NCBI GenBank assembly: GCA_002706445.1
Contig: PALE01000007.1
Span: forward strand, 1 to 54,441
Length of the DNA: 54,441 bases
Origin: Erythrobacteraceae bacterium
GTDB taxonomy: Bacteria > Pseudomonadota > Alphaproteobacteria > Sphingomonadales > Sphingomonadaceae
Reading direction: 5' to 3'
The position numbers were made by a program, and so were the translations under genes. Positions 48,930 through 54,441 of this stretch are shown piece after piece. Each line of letters starts with the position of its first letter. Position 1 is the first letter of the stretch. The notes below the pieces were generated by a model. The model saw only the letters and a program-made list of their open reading frames with translations, was not told the DNA's origin and made no database searches.

Positions 48930-49019
48930 GTTCGGAGAAAATGGCGGAACTGCGCGGCTCGATGGCTGTTCGACGCACATGGTCGGGTGCGACCGAGCGG
49001 CGGGAAGTGGGCGCGTTTT

Positions 49020-49509
49020 TCACAGCTGATCAGCAAGTTGATCCCAGCGGCAAGGACACCACTCTTGTTGGCATTCTCGGAGCGGTAAAGAACATCGACT
49101 TTCCCGGTCCGTGATGGTTCCGTCCATGCTGCGAGCCTGATCGCAAAGCCACTGCCCGGGCGCGGCGAACTGCACTCGTGAGCAGAAGGCCGACCATTGT
49201 GGTTCCGCGGCGTCGTTCTCTTCTCGACGAAGATTGAAGTAAGCACGAAGGAAGGTGGCCTTCTGCGCATAGGGCGGATCGCGCCGGCCCTTCTCGGTCA
49301 AAAGCGGCTCGACTTCGCATTGGCGAAACATGCTGGCAGAGACTCCGCCTTCCCAACGCTCTTGATACAATCCCAAGAGCTGATCGAGAGCGGCTGGATC
49401 GTAGAAATGAAGTGCTTCGACCGCTTCGCGCAGATGCTCGACAAAAGATAAAGGAAACGAGGAATTTAAAAGAAGGATTTGCTTCGTCCCGCGTCAGTCC
49501 GCTGATCAT
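49020..49509 (-). pseudogene. Frameshifted prophage gene downstream of the repressor operon
   Basis: An ATG at 49509, just after the stop of the small exported-protein gene, opens MISGLTRDEANPSFKFLV. A different frame continues from about 49446 as FVEHLREAVEALHFYDP and runs to a stop at 49020. The two join cleanly if one A is removed from AAAA at 49443-49446 (plus strand). The repaired product would be about 162 residues, with charged and amphipathic segments (LLGLYQERWEGG, FLRAYFNLRREEND). I recognise no family. A sequencing error or programmed frameshift is also possible; the far C-terminus may hold a second shift. Confidence 0.5.
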
Positions 49510-49515
49510 CAAAAG

Positions 49516-49833
49516 TCATTCGCCAGCTTCGCTGATTAGGTTATCGACCTTTCGCTGGGCCTCAGCCGCTCGCTCGCTGCCGCACTCGGTTTGTAGATCA
49601 AGAAAGATATCATTGGCTCTTACCAGTCCCTCGGCGAGCGACTGGTCGATCACATCACGCGCAACTCCCGTGCCAAAGGCTTTGCGGGAGTTTAGGTTGT
49701 TGAGAGCCTGACGCGCTTGATCGATGTATTCCCGTTCGAGATTGGTGCAGCTGTTGGCGGCATAAGCTTGATAACCAGCCACCGCAGCAGCCGTTCCCCC
49801 AACCAATGCTAATGCGATCCAAGCAGCTTTCAT
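49516..49833 (-). CDS. Small exported protein of the repressor operon
   Basis: The 105-residue product has an N-terminal hydrophobic segment (IALALVGGTAAAVAGYQAYA), a signal peptide or membrane anchor, then a helical charged domain with two cysteines (C33 in NSCTNLERE, and one in LQTECGSERA). The ATG follows GAGGATCTGAG and lies 2 bases from the repressor stop, so it is expressed with the repressor in the lysogen. Such genes are often lysogenic-conversion (moron) genes, for example superinfection exclusion; that role is inference. Confidence 0.75.
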   Translation of the reverse strand: MKAAWIALALVGGTAAAVAGYQAYAANSCTNLEREYIDQARQALNNLNSRKAFGTGVARDVIDQSLAEGLVRANDIFLDLQTECGSERAAEAQRKVDNLISEAGE

Positions 49834-49835
49834 TC

Positions 49836-50516
49836 TCAGATCCTCTTCACGATGGCGATCACTCGGCCGATTACGGTCAGTTCGTCGTCGCCGACCCTTT
49901 GGGCCGGGACGTTCTGGTTGTCGGAGAGTAGCACGACTTCACCGTTGCTCTCTACCCTCACCCGTTTGACCATGCCGATGCCGCCAGTGGCGACTGCCCA
50001 GATCTGATCGTTCATGCGTATGGCATCTCGGCTGCGGTCGATCAGGAGAAGATCGCGGTCGCCGATCGTCGGCTCCATACTGTCGCCGATGCCGTGCGAG
50101 AATACGAGCTGGTCAGCTGGCGAGCTGGTGTACATGCGTACAAAGGCGCGAGGGAAGCGTTCGACGGTTTCGCCAGCATCGATATCGTCGAGGAACGTGC
50201 CGCCCATGCCGTAGGCCAGCTCGATCATCGGGATTTCAAGGCTGTCGTCGTCCCGCACCCCTTTGCCATCATCGACGAGCTGGTGGCGAAACGGGAGGCG
50301 CTGCTCCAGCGCCCTCGTCCAGCCGGGGAAATCGGGGAACCGCTCGCGCAGCTTTTCAAGCGTTGGCCCGCTGAGCCGGGTGGTAGCACTACCATTGAAC
50401 GGCCGGTTGATCGTCGTTTTAGCTACGCCGATCTCGCGGGAGATCGCTGCCGGGGTAAGGCCGGAAAAATCCGCTATCTCGCGGATTAGCTGAGTGTCTT
50501 CTTCGAGGCCGCCCAT
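49836..50516 (-). CDS. LexA-like (S24) prophage repressor
   Basis: The 226-residue product has an N-terminal helix-turn-helix (LTPAAISREIGVAKTTINRPF, about 20-40) and a C-terminal S24 peptidase domain. The Ser/Lys dyad is visible: Ser146 in GDSMEPTIGDRD and Lys184 in GMVKRV. The linker contains AYGMGG (101-106), a possible self-cleavage site in place of Ala-Gly. RecA-triggered induction is therefore likely. It faces the Cro-like gene across a repeat-rich operator. The start ATG lacks a strong ribosome binding site. Confidence 0.92.
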   Translation of the reverse strand: MGGLEEDTQLIREIADFSGLTPAAISREIGVAKTTINRPFNGSATTRLSGPTLEKLRERFPDFPGWTRALEQRLPFRHQLVDDGKGVRDDDSLEIPMIELAYGMGGTFLDDIDAGETVERFPRAFVRMYTSSPADQLVFSHGIGDSMEPTIGDRDLLLIDRSRDAIRMNDQIWAVATGGIGMVKRVRVESNGEVVLLSDNQNVPAQRVGDDELTVIGRVIAIVKRI

Positions 50517-50540
50517 GCCAGACGCCTAGCAAGTTCGCCG

Positions 50541-50597
50541 GTAGCATCGAGTAGCATTTACGCTATTGCAAAGTAGCAACCATGCTACTAATGCTAC
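50541..50597. promoter_or_regulatory. Prophage operator region, GTAGCAT repeats
   Basis: GTAGCAT occurs at 50541 and 50551, GTAGCAA at 50573, and the reverse ATGCTAC at 50582 and 50591. The outer pairs mirror each other, and GTAGCA-N4-TGCTAC (50573-50588) is a dyad. Repeats are spaced 9-10 bases, one DNA turn. They fill the gap between the divergent repressor and Cro-like genes, so they are the likely binding sites of both. Confidence 0.85.
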
Positions 50598-50600
50598 GGC

Positions 50601-50849
50601 ATGGATCAGCAATCGACAGTTCGCGACATCGAGGAAAAGGCCCGCCAGCGGCGGATATCGATCCCCGATCTCTGTGCCCGCGCCGAGATCGCGGCGAGCA
50701 CTTTCTATCGGTGGAAGAAGTCGCCGACGAACCCGCGCCCGAAGGGTGCGAACTTTCACCTCGTTGAGCGGCTCTATGGAGCTTTGGCAGCCATTGACGC
50801 TGAAGACGCCAAGCGGCTTTCGCGCGGCGGAAAGGCGGTGGCGGCGTGA
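50601..50849 (+). CDS. Cro/Ner-like DNA-binding protein
   Basis: The 82-residue product has a helix-turn-helix (ISIPDLCARAEIAASTFYRW, residues 19-38) and a basic tail. It occupies the place of ner in Mu, first gene of the rightward early operon, and probably represses its own promoter and that of the repressor. No ribosome binding site lies before the ATG; the operator repeat ends 3 bases upstream, so a leaderless or near-leaderless mRNA is likely. Its stop overlaps the next GTG. Confidence 0.85.
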   Translation: MDQQSTVRDIEEKARQRRISIPDLCARAEIAASTFYRWKKSPTNPRPKGANFHLVERLYGALAAIDAEDAKRLSRGGKAVAA

Positions 50850-51520
50850 GCGGGGTGTTTGATAGCTACGGCAAGTGCATCCGCCGCGATGGCGTGATCG
50901 TCCTCCGCGGTGCCAGTGGGAACCGCCTGTTCTGGTCAAAAGAAACGCAGGACCATGCGGGCGAGTGGGTGACTGTAATGAAGCCCAAGCGAAGCGACAC
51001 ACACATCCGGGTCCATGTTGGCCACGGCCAGAACCGGCGCACGATCGATGTGCCCGAAATGCTCGACGTCGGCTTCTCTGATCCAGATCTGATTGAATCA
51101 ACGCTGGTGCGGCTGCGCCAAATACAGGCCCAGCCAGAGCATCAGGCAGCAAAACAGGCAGCGCGAGACAGCCGCGAATCAATCGTTCGCCTTCAGGCGA
51201 AACTGCTGATCGAGCTGATGGGTGATCGTCATTATCATGGACGCGTTGGCATCCTCACCGGTATCTTTCGCAAGACGGTAAAGCAGGTTCAACTTCTCAG
51301 AGAGCGCCTGTTCAAATCCGGGCGCGACATCGTCGAGGGCGATACACATCGCGATTTGCAGGCTCCCCAGTCCTTCGAGGCGCGTCTGCGTCTTGCTGAG
51401 CGCATCTTTGAGCTCAGCCAATTCGGATTCGATAGTCACGTCAAGTCTCCTTCGATTGATGGAAGTGAGACTAGCGATGCTACGCAGGAGGCGCACCGTC
51501 TATGTGGGGTGCGCAAATGA
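50846..51520 (+). CDS. Prophage early protein, unknown; 3' part doubtful
   Basis: The 224-codon frame starts with GTG overlapping the preceding stop. Its first 110 residues look like a real protein (CIRRDGVIVLRGASGNRLFW, HIRVHVGHGQNRRTIDVPEM). From base 51179 on it overlaps, in antisense, a gene with a much better translation start. The true protein may therefore have ended near there, with the remainder an extension after mutation, or both may be expressed. No family recognised. An SOS- or phage-specific small regulator is possible but not shown. Confidence 0.55.
   Translation: MSGVFDSYGKCIRRDGVIVLRGASGNRLFWSKETQDHAGEWVTVMKPKRSDTHIRVHVGHGQNRRTIDVPEMLDVGFSDPDLIESTLVRLRQIQAQPEHQAAKQAARDSRESIVRLQAKLLIELMGDRHYHGRVGILTGIFRKTVKQVQLLRERLFKSGRDIVEGDTHRDLQAPQSFEARLRLAERIFELSQFGFDSHVKSPSIDGSETSDATQEAHRLCGVRK
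51179..51439 (-). CDS. Antisense small coiled-coil-like protein in the early operon
   Basis: The 86-residue product begins VTIESELAELKDALSKTQ, heptad-like and charged, then GSLQIAMCIALDDVAPGFEQ and a C-terminal amphipathic helix. GTG at 51439 is preceded by GAAGGAGACTTGAC, one of the best ribosome binding sites in the window. It runs against the early operon. An octamer matching the operator repeat (51476-51483) lies upstream of it. No family recognised. If expressed from the lysogen it could also act through antisense RNA. Confidence 0.65.
   Translation of the reverse strand: MTIESELAELKDALSKTQTRLEGLGSLQIAMCIALDDVAPGFEQALSEKLNLLYRLAKDTGEDANASMIMTITHQLDQQFRLKAND
51476..51483. promoter_or_regulatory. 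Isolated operator-like octamer GATGCTAC
   Basis: GATGCTAC is the exact reverse complement of GTAGCATC at 50541. It lies upstream of the antisense gene and just before the ribosome binding site of the ParB-like gene. A single octamer can occur by chance in a window this size, so this is tentative. Confidence 0.3.
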
Positions 51521-52503
51521 ACGCCCGCAGCCAAGGCGGGCACCCGCCGTTCTTTCATAACGCCGACGTGATCTGCATCGATCCGGCAGACATCTTCATC
51601 CCGGAGCGGATTGGCTTCCTGCACGAGGATAAGGCGGTTGCGCTCGGTCGGCTGATGGCAGTCGACGGGCAGCGCGATCCGATCAAGGTTGCTCCGCACA
51701 AGGGAAAGCAGAGCTGGAAGCTGGTGACCGGTCGGCATCGCCTGCGCGGAGCCGAGATCGAGGGCATCCAAGTCTATGCACTCGAAGTCGGCGGCGATGC
51801 ATCCGACCATGCCGATCTTGAAGCCAGCGAGAACCTGCACCGCAGGCCGCTGGGGCCGATCGAGCGCGCGAAGTTCACTGCGGCGCTGGTGCAGGCGGCG
51901 CAGGAGCGGATTGCGCGCGAGCATGGTGACGTGTCGCAGCACCAGCTGGCAATCAAGGCCCGTTGGGACCGCGTGAAACACCTCGAAGAGACGGTCGAGG
52001 GCGCTCTCAGGGATGAGACCGAAGATACGTGTGCCACGTTGTCACACGTATATGGCTGGGAGGAGTCGGTCGGCGAGGCGCTCGATATGTCGCGGCGCAC
52101 GATCCACCGCGATCTGTCGCTGTATCGCCTACTGATCGAGCCGTTTCCGGAGCTGGTCGAGGCGCTGTCGAAGCATCCGGTGGTGGGCGAAAATGCCAGC
52201 CAGCTGAAGCAGGTTGCAGCGGTGAAGGACGAGGGTCTGCGCCGCAAGGTGATCGAGGCGCTGCTGGCCGATCCGGAGATCGGCGCGGACGATGCGCGGA
52301 TCATGGCTGGCGTCGATCGGCCGGAAGGTGCTGCGGCCACGCCGCTACCTCACATGAAGTTCGTCAACGCTGTGGTCGGCAATATGGCCCGCCTCGGCGC
52401 GCCGAAGCTGAAGCAACATCTACCCGAGATCGTCCGCGCTCTCGGCACGGATGATGTCAAACGCCAGATGCGTGATCTTCTCAACGCGGAGCTGGGCGAA
52501 TGA
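51502..52503 (+). CDS. ParB/Srx-fold protein of the prophage
   Basis: The 333-residue product has a ParB/sulfiredoxin N-terminal domain: PERIGFLHEDKAVALGRLMA, the GxxR box in TGRHRLRGAE (about 74-83) and SENLHRRPLGPIERA (about 108-122). A helix-turn-helix follows (GEALDMSRRTIHRDLSLYRL). Domains of this fold now include CTPases and nucleases. AGGAGG stands 10 bases before the ATG. In transposable phages of alphaproteobacteria a ParB-like gene before the transposase has been seen; partition is unlikely for an integrated phage, so regulation or nuclease activity is inferred. Confidence 0.85.
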   Translation: MWGAQMNARSQGGHPPFFHNADVICIDPADIFIPERIGFLHEDKAVALGRLMAVDGQRDPIKVAPHKGKQSWKLVTGRHRLRGAEIEGIQVYALEVGGDASDHADLEASENLHRRPLGPIERAKFTAALVQAAQERIAREHGDVSQHQLAIKARWDRVKHLEETVEGALRDETEDTCATLSHVYGWEESVGEALDMSRRTIHRDLSLYRLLIEPFPELVEALSKHPVVGENASQLKQVAAVKDEGLRRKVIEALLADPEIGADDARIMAGVDRPEGAAATPLPHMKFVNAVVGNMARLGAPKLKQHLPEIVRALGTDDVKRQMRDLLNAELGE

Positions 52504-52814
52504 GGGGCGAGATTTCCTCGGGCAAGTTCTCCAAGCGGCATCCGCTCGACTGGTATGTCGATCCGATCTGGTGTGCGCGGCAGTTGGCGCTTGCGCTCGA
52601 TATGTTCTGGCAGGAGCGCAACCTCGGTCTCGCGATCTGGGACCCCTGCTGCGGGATGGGCAACACGCTGCAGGCGGCGTGGGAAAATGCCGAGTGGGAA
52701 GAGGGTTTCGCAGTCCGGACCATCGGCTCTGACCTGGTCGACAATTTCGACTGGGCCAGCCGAGCACCCGACGGAGCACCCCTCTTCTTTGTTCCATTGA
52801 AAGGGGCTGTGTGA
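52500..52814 (+). CDS. Truncated phage DNA methyltransferase-like protein
   Basis: The 104-residue product has the first half of a SAM-dependent methyltransferase: DWYVDPIWCARQL (17-29), motif I IWDPCCGMGNT (46-56) and an acidic motif II GSDLVDNFDW (76-85). It stops 20 residues later, before any NPPY/DPPY catalytic motif. The next gene starts at its stop, so there is no room for the rest. It is either a remnant or a SAM-binding protein with another role. ATGA overlap with the ParB-like gene. Confidence 0.7.
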   Translation: MRGEISSGKFSKRHPLDWYVDPIWCARQLALALDMFWQERNLGLAIWDPCCGMGNTLQAAWENAEWEEGFAVRTIGSDLVDNFDWASRAPDGAPLFFVPLKGAV

Positions 52815-53035
52815 TGGCGCTTTCCCGAACAGAAGCCGATGTGATGCTGCTCCACGATGGTGGGTTCAAGCGGCGCGAAATCTCGCGCGATCTGGGGCTC
52901 AAGCCCAGTTACGTCGATGCGATCGTCGAACGCTATTCGCTCAACCTTGCCGAGGATCGCAGGCGCGAGAAACGCATTCGCGAGCGGACTGCGGTGCTTG
53001 GCGCAGCAGTGATCGCAGCCGGAGGACATCGGTGA
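52814..53035 (+). CDS. Small helix-turn-helix protein
   Basis: The 73-residue product has a resolvase-like helix-turn-helix (FKRREISRDLGLKPSYVDAI, about 18-37) and a basic C-terminal helix (EDRRREKRIRERT). The ATG at 52814 overlaps the previous stop (TGATG); a GTG one codon earlier is possible. A small regulator of early transcription is a reasonable guess from domain and place. Confidence 0.7.
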   Translation: MALSRTEADVMLLHDGGFKRREISRDLGLKPSYVDAIVERYSLNLAEDRRREKRIRERTAVLGAAVIAAGGHR

Positions 53036-53280
53036 TGGCGCGCAAGTCGATCAACCGCGCCGAGCAGCTGCGCGAGCATCGGAAGGATTTCGAGCTGGCG
53101 CTCGAGCTGGGCTGCACCCCTGCCGAGGCGAAAGCGATCCGCGCACAGGTCGAGGCGCGCGAGAAACACCGCGCCATGCTGGCACGGCACGGCCGCCAGT
53201 CGGCGCTGCCGCCGTTGAAGATGCCGACGACGCAGGCCGAGTTCGAGCGGTTCAATTGCTCTTGGATGATGAGGAACTGA
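53035..53280 (+). CDS. Small basic prophage protein, unknown
   Basis: The 81-residue product is basic and mostly helical (RAEQLREHRKDFELALELG, then TPAEAKAIRAQVEAREKHRA). No motif gives a function. The ATG sits at the previous stop (TGATG); a GTG one codon earlier is possible. It belongs to the closely packed early operon, where such proteins are often accessory DNA-binding or anti-host factors. Confidence 0.6.
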   Translation: MARKSINRAEQLREHRKDFELALELGCTPAEAKAIRAQVEAREKHRAMLARHGRQSALPPLKMPTTQAEFERFNCSWMMRN

Positions 53281-53283
53281 GCG

Positions 53284-53550
53284 GTGGCGCTGGGCAAACT
53301 CTTCAAGGTTGAGGTCAACGCAACTCCCGCAATGATCGCGGAGATTGAGGGCCTGTTTGTCGCCAAATTGGCGGAGGGGGTTCCCTCGATCGTTGGATAC
53401 TACGACCAGCGCGGCAAGCTGCGCCGGATCGTCGCGCAATATCCCGACGGGTGGCGTTCGCAGGTCAACATCGACCGCGAAGGCTATGTCACCAGCGCTC
53501 ATTCGTCACTGAAGCTTAAGGGCATTGTCGAGAAAGCCAGCAATGCCTGA
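53284..53550 (+). CDS. Small prophage protein, unknown
   Basis: The 88-residue product starts with GTG 3 bases after the previous stop. It has a beta-rich centre (VGYYDQRGKLRRIVAQYPDG, then WRSQVNIDREGYVTS). I recognise no family. Placement within the operon and even spacing support a real gene. An alternative start within the frame is not obvious. Confidence 0.6.
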   Translation: MALGKLFKVEVNATPAMIAEIEGLFVAKLAEGVPSIVGYYDQRGKLRRIVAQYPDGWRSQVNIDREGYVTSAHSSLKLKGIVEKASNA

Positions 53551-53812
53551 GTTGATCGTCACCCGGCATGCGATGGATCGCTATCGCGAGCGCGTTGAGG
53601 ACGTGCCGGATAGCGAGATCTTCGCGCGTCTCTCGGCGCGCGTGTTCGAGATCGCCGCCGAGTTCGGCGCGCGCTATGTCCGGATGCCGCAGGGCCAACG
53701 CGCGGTGATCGTTGACCACAAGATTGTCACCGTGCTGCCGACCGATCACTCGCCGGGCAGCCTCAGCCCCTACCGCGACTACATCTACGACGCCGGAGGC
53801 TCGGATGCCTAA
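53543..53812 (+). CDS. Small prophage protein with RHAxDRYxERV motif
   Basis: The 89-residue product begins MPELIVTRHAMDRYRERV, a pattern seen in many small phage and toxin-like proteins (His-Arg-Tyr-Glu-Arg helix). Two strands follow (YVRMPQGQRAVIVDHKIVTV). The ATG overlaps the previous stop by 8 bases and is preferred to a TTG 18 bases upstream. Its stop overlaps the next gene. Function unknown; a BrnT-like or phage-specific role cannot be decided here. Confidence 0.6.
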   Translation: MPELIVTRHAMDRYRERVEDVPDSEIFARLSARVFEIAAEFGARYVRMPQGQRAVIVDHKIVTVLPTDHSPGSLSPYRDYIYDAGGSDA

Positions 53813-54263
53813 GGCTCGCGCACATCCCGACCAGATGGGCTTCGATTTCACCGCGCCCGCGCCCTGCAAGGGCGTGGCGGAGCTGGCTGGACTTGAGCGC
53901 CAGATCAACGAGCTGGTCGGCACCATCCTCAACAGCGATCCGCGCGCGCGCGAAGTGATCGCGGCCGAGATGAGCGTGCTGCTCGACGACACTGTCAGCC
54001 GGCAGATGCTCGACGCTTACGCCAGCCCTGCGCGCACCGAGCACAAGGTGCCTGCATCGCGCCTCCTTGCGCTGGTCGCGGTGACCGATCGGCAGGACCT
54101 GCTTGACCCGATCATGCGCAAGATCGGCGCGGCGCTGCTCGTCGGCGACGAGGTACGCACTGCGCGCCTCGGCCAGATCGAAGCGATGCTGAGCGAGCTG
54201 CAGGACGAGCGCCGCATGCTCAAGGGCAACACTGCGAAGATCCGGGAGAAGAAGAACAAATGA
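53805..54263 (+). CDS. Prophage protein of the early operon, unknown
   Basis: The 152-residue product is helical, with MGFDFTAPAPCKGVAELAGL near the N-terminus and a Glu/Arg-rich C-terminal coiled-coil-like segment (LGQIEAMLSELQDERRMLKG). The ATG overlaps the previous stop by 8 bases, and the stop overlaps the transposase ATG by 4 (ATGA). Translation is therefore probably coupled to that of the transposase. An accessory transposition or host-takeover role is only inferred from position. Confidence 0.65.
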   Translation: MPKARAHPDQMGFDFTAPAPCKGVAELAGLERQINELVGTILNSDPRAREVIAAEMSVLLDDTVSRQMLDAYASPARTEHKVPASRLLALVAVTDRQDLLDPIMRKIGAALLVGDEVRTARLGQIEAMLSELQDERRMLKGNTAKIREKKNK

Positions 54264-54441
54264 GTGTGATGCCGATCCCGGCTGAGGCGCAGGTTGCGCA
54301 GGAGTGGTTCACTGCGGCAGAGCTGGCGGCACTGGCATTGCCGGGGCTGCCTGCGGACAAGCGGTCGATCAACCGGCGCGCGGATTCCGAGCGCTGGGCT
54401 GCAAGGCTTGGCGCAGACAAGCAGCTGCTGGTGCGCAAGCG
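54260..54441 (+). CDS. MuA-type transposase, N-terminal fragment
   Basis: The 60 visible residues match the winged-helix Mu DNA-binding domain (Mu_DNA_bind): EWFTAAELAALALPGLPADK, then SINRRADSERWAARL, with the Trp in ERWAAR. In Mu this domain binds the internal enhancer and the ends. The rest, including the DDE catalytic domain, lies beyond the window edge. The ATG overlaps the previous stop. It is the decisive evidence for a Mu-like prophage. Confidence 0.85.
   Translation, partial: MSVMPIPAEAQVAQEWFTAAELAALALPGLPADKRSINRRADSERWAARLGADKQLLVRK

Larger units (their letters stand above)
48506..49019. other. Gene-free stretch holding the host-prophage junction
   Basis: Between the repeat protein gene and the first prophage gene I see no convincing coding frame. 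The short frames on both strands lack ribosome binding sites and conserved-looking content. It holds a short tandem repeat (48622-48660), an AT-richer segment with a possible transposase-binding site (48682-48703), an 8-base direct repeat TCTAGAGT at 48610 and 48726, and an inverted repeat (48892-48929). The left end of the prophage must lie here. Confidence 0.6.
48672..54441. mobile_element. Mu-like transposable prophage, left arm (start approximate, end cut by window)
   Basis: The layout is that of a Mu-type phage left arm: leftward repressor operon, divergent operator region, rightward Cro/Ner-like gene and early genes, then a transposase starting with a MuA-type DNA-binding domain. The repressor is LexA-like (S24) rather than a Mu c homolog, as in some other transposable phages. 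An unusually long set of small genes (about nine) lies between the Ner-like gene and the transposase. The left boundary is given at the candidate end; it lies somewhere in 48506-49019. Confidence 0.85.

Noticed and set aside
48866..49270. A 134-codon minus frame and a 65-codon plus frame (48891-49088)
   Set aside because: No ribosome binding sites and biased composition; the minus frame overlaps the better-supported frameshifted gene. Part of it might be that gene's true C-terminus after a second shift, which I could not establish.
49197..49451. An 84-codon plus frame
   Set aside because: Antisense to the frameshifted gene, without a ribosome binding site.
51436..51981. A 181-codon minus frame over the start of the ParB-like gene
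   Set aside because: Shadow of the ParB-like gene, which has clear domain motifs and an AGGAGG site.

Overview
The window is GC-rich chromosomal DNA of an alphaproteobacterium, most likely a sphingomonad of the Erythrobacteraceae type. Three things suggest this: the gene content and order, cis-RNA motifs typical of Alphaproteobacteria (a serC leader and a probable ybhL leader), and an FtsZ with a very long acidic, glycine-rich tail. The assignment is inferred from these features, not from a database search.

Region 1 (1-16279) is the division and cell wall cluster, all on the + strand: end of ftsI, murE, murF, mraY, murD, ftsW, murG, murC, murB, ddl, ftsQ, ftsA, ftsZ. Most junctions overlap by 4 bases (ATGA or GTGA), so translation is probably coupled. 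The genes build lipid II, export and polymerise it, and assemble the Z ring. ftsZ has its own 183-base leader.

Region 2 (16380-26793, +) holds a TPR-SPOR exported protein, a YbjN-like protein, proC, a Bax-inhibitor-1 family membrane protein behind a structured leader, a polyproline lipoprotein, a cobalamin riboswitch with a BtuB-like receptor, obgE with a perfect hairpin over its start codon, proB and an extended SDR protein.

Region 3 (26797-35551, -) contains two tightly packed sulfur gene groups. One is cobA, DUF2849, cysI, DUF934, cysH for sulfite and sulfate reduction with siroheme supply. The other is sseA, metC and an MscS channel, preceded by a Pro/Thr-rich membrane protein gene. queF diverges from the latter.

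Region 4 (35703-48505) holds tRNA-Thr(TGT), a TM2 protein, rarA with a DUF429-like gene, a PadR regulator with a palindromic operator, two tandem paralogous membrane proteins, a GT4 glycosyltransferase, serC behind a serC leader, serA, hisZ, and a secreted protein of four Cys-paired repeats. REP-like inverted repeats lie in the serC-serA and serA-hisZ gaps.

Region 5 (from somewhere in 48506-49019 to the window end) is the left arm of a Mu-like transposable prophage. It has a LexA-type (S24) repressor operon reading leftward, an operator cluster of GTAGCAT repeats, a Cro/Ner-like gene, and a rightward early operon (ParB-like protein, a truncated methyltransferase, several small proteins). The operon leads into the N-terminal DNA-binding domain of a MuA-type transposase, cut by the window edge. 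A small antisense gene with a strong ribosome binding site lies inside the early operon, and a frameshifted gene sits downstream of the repressor.
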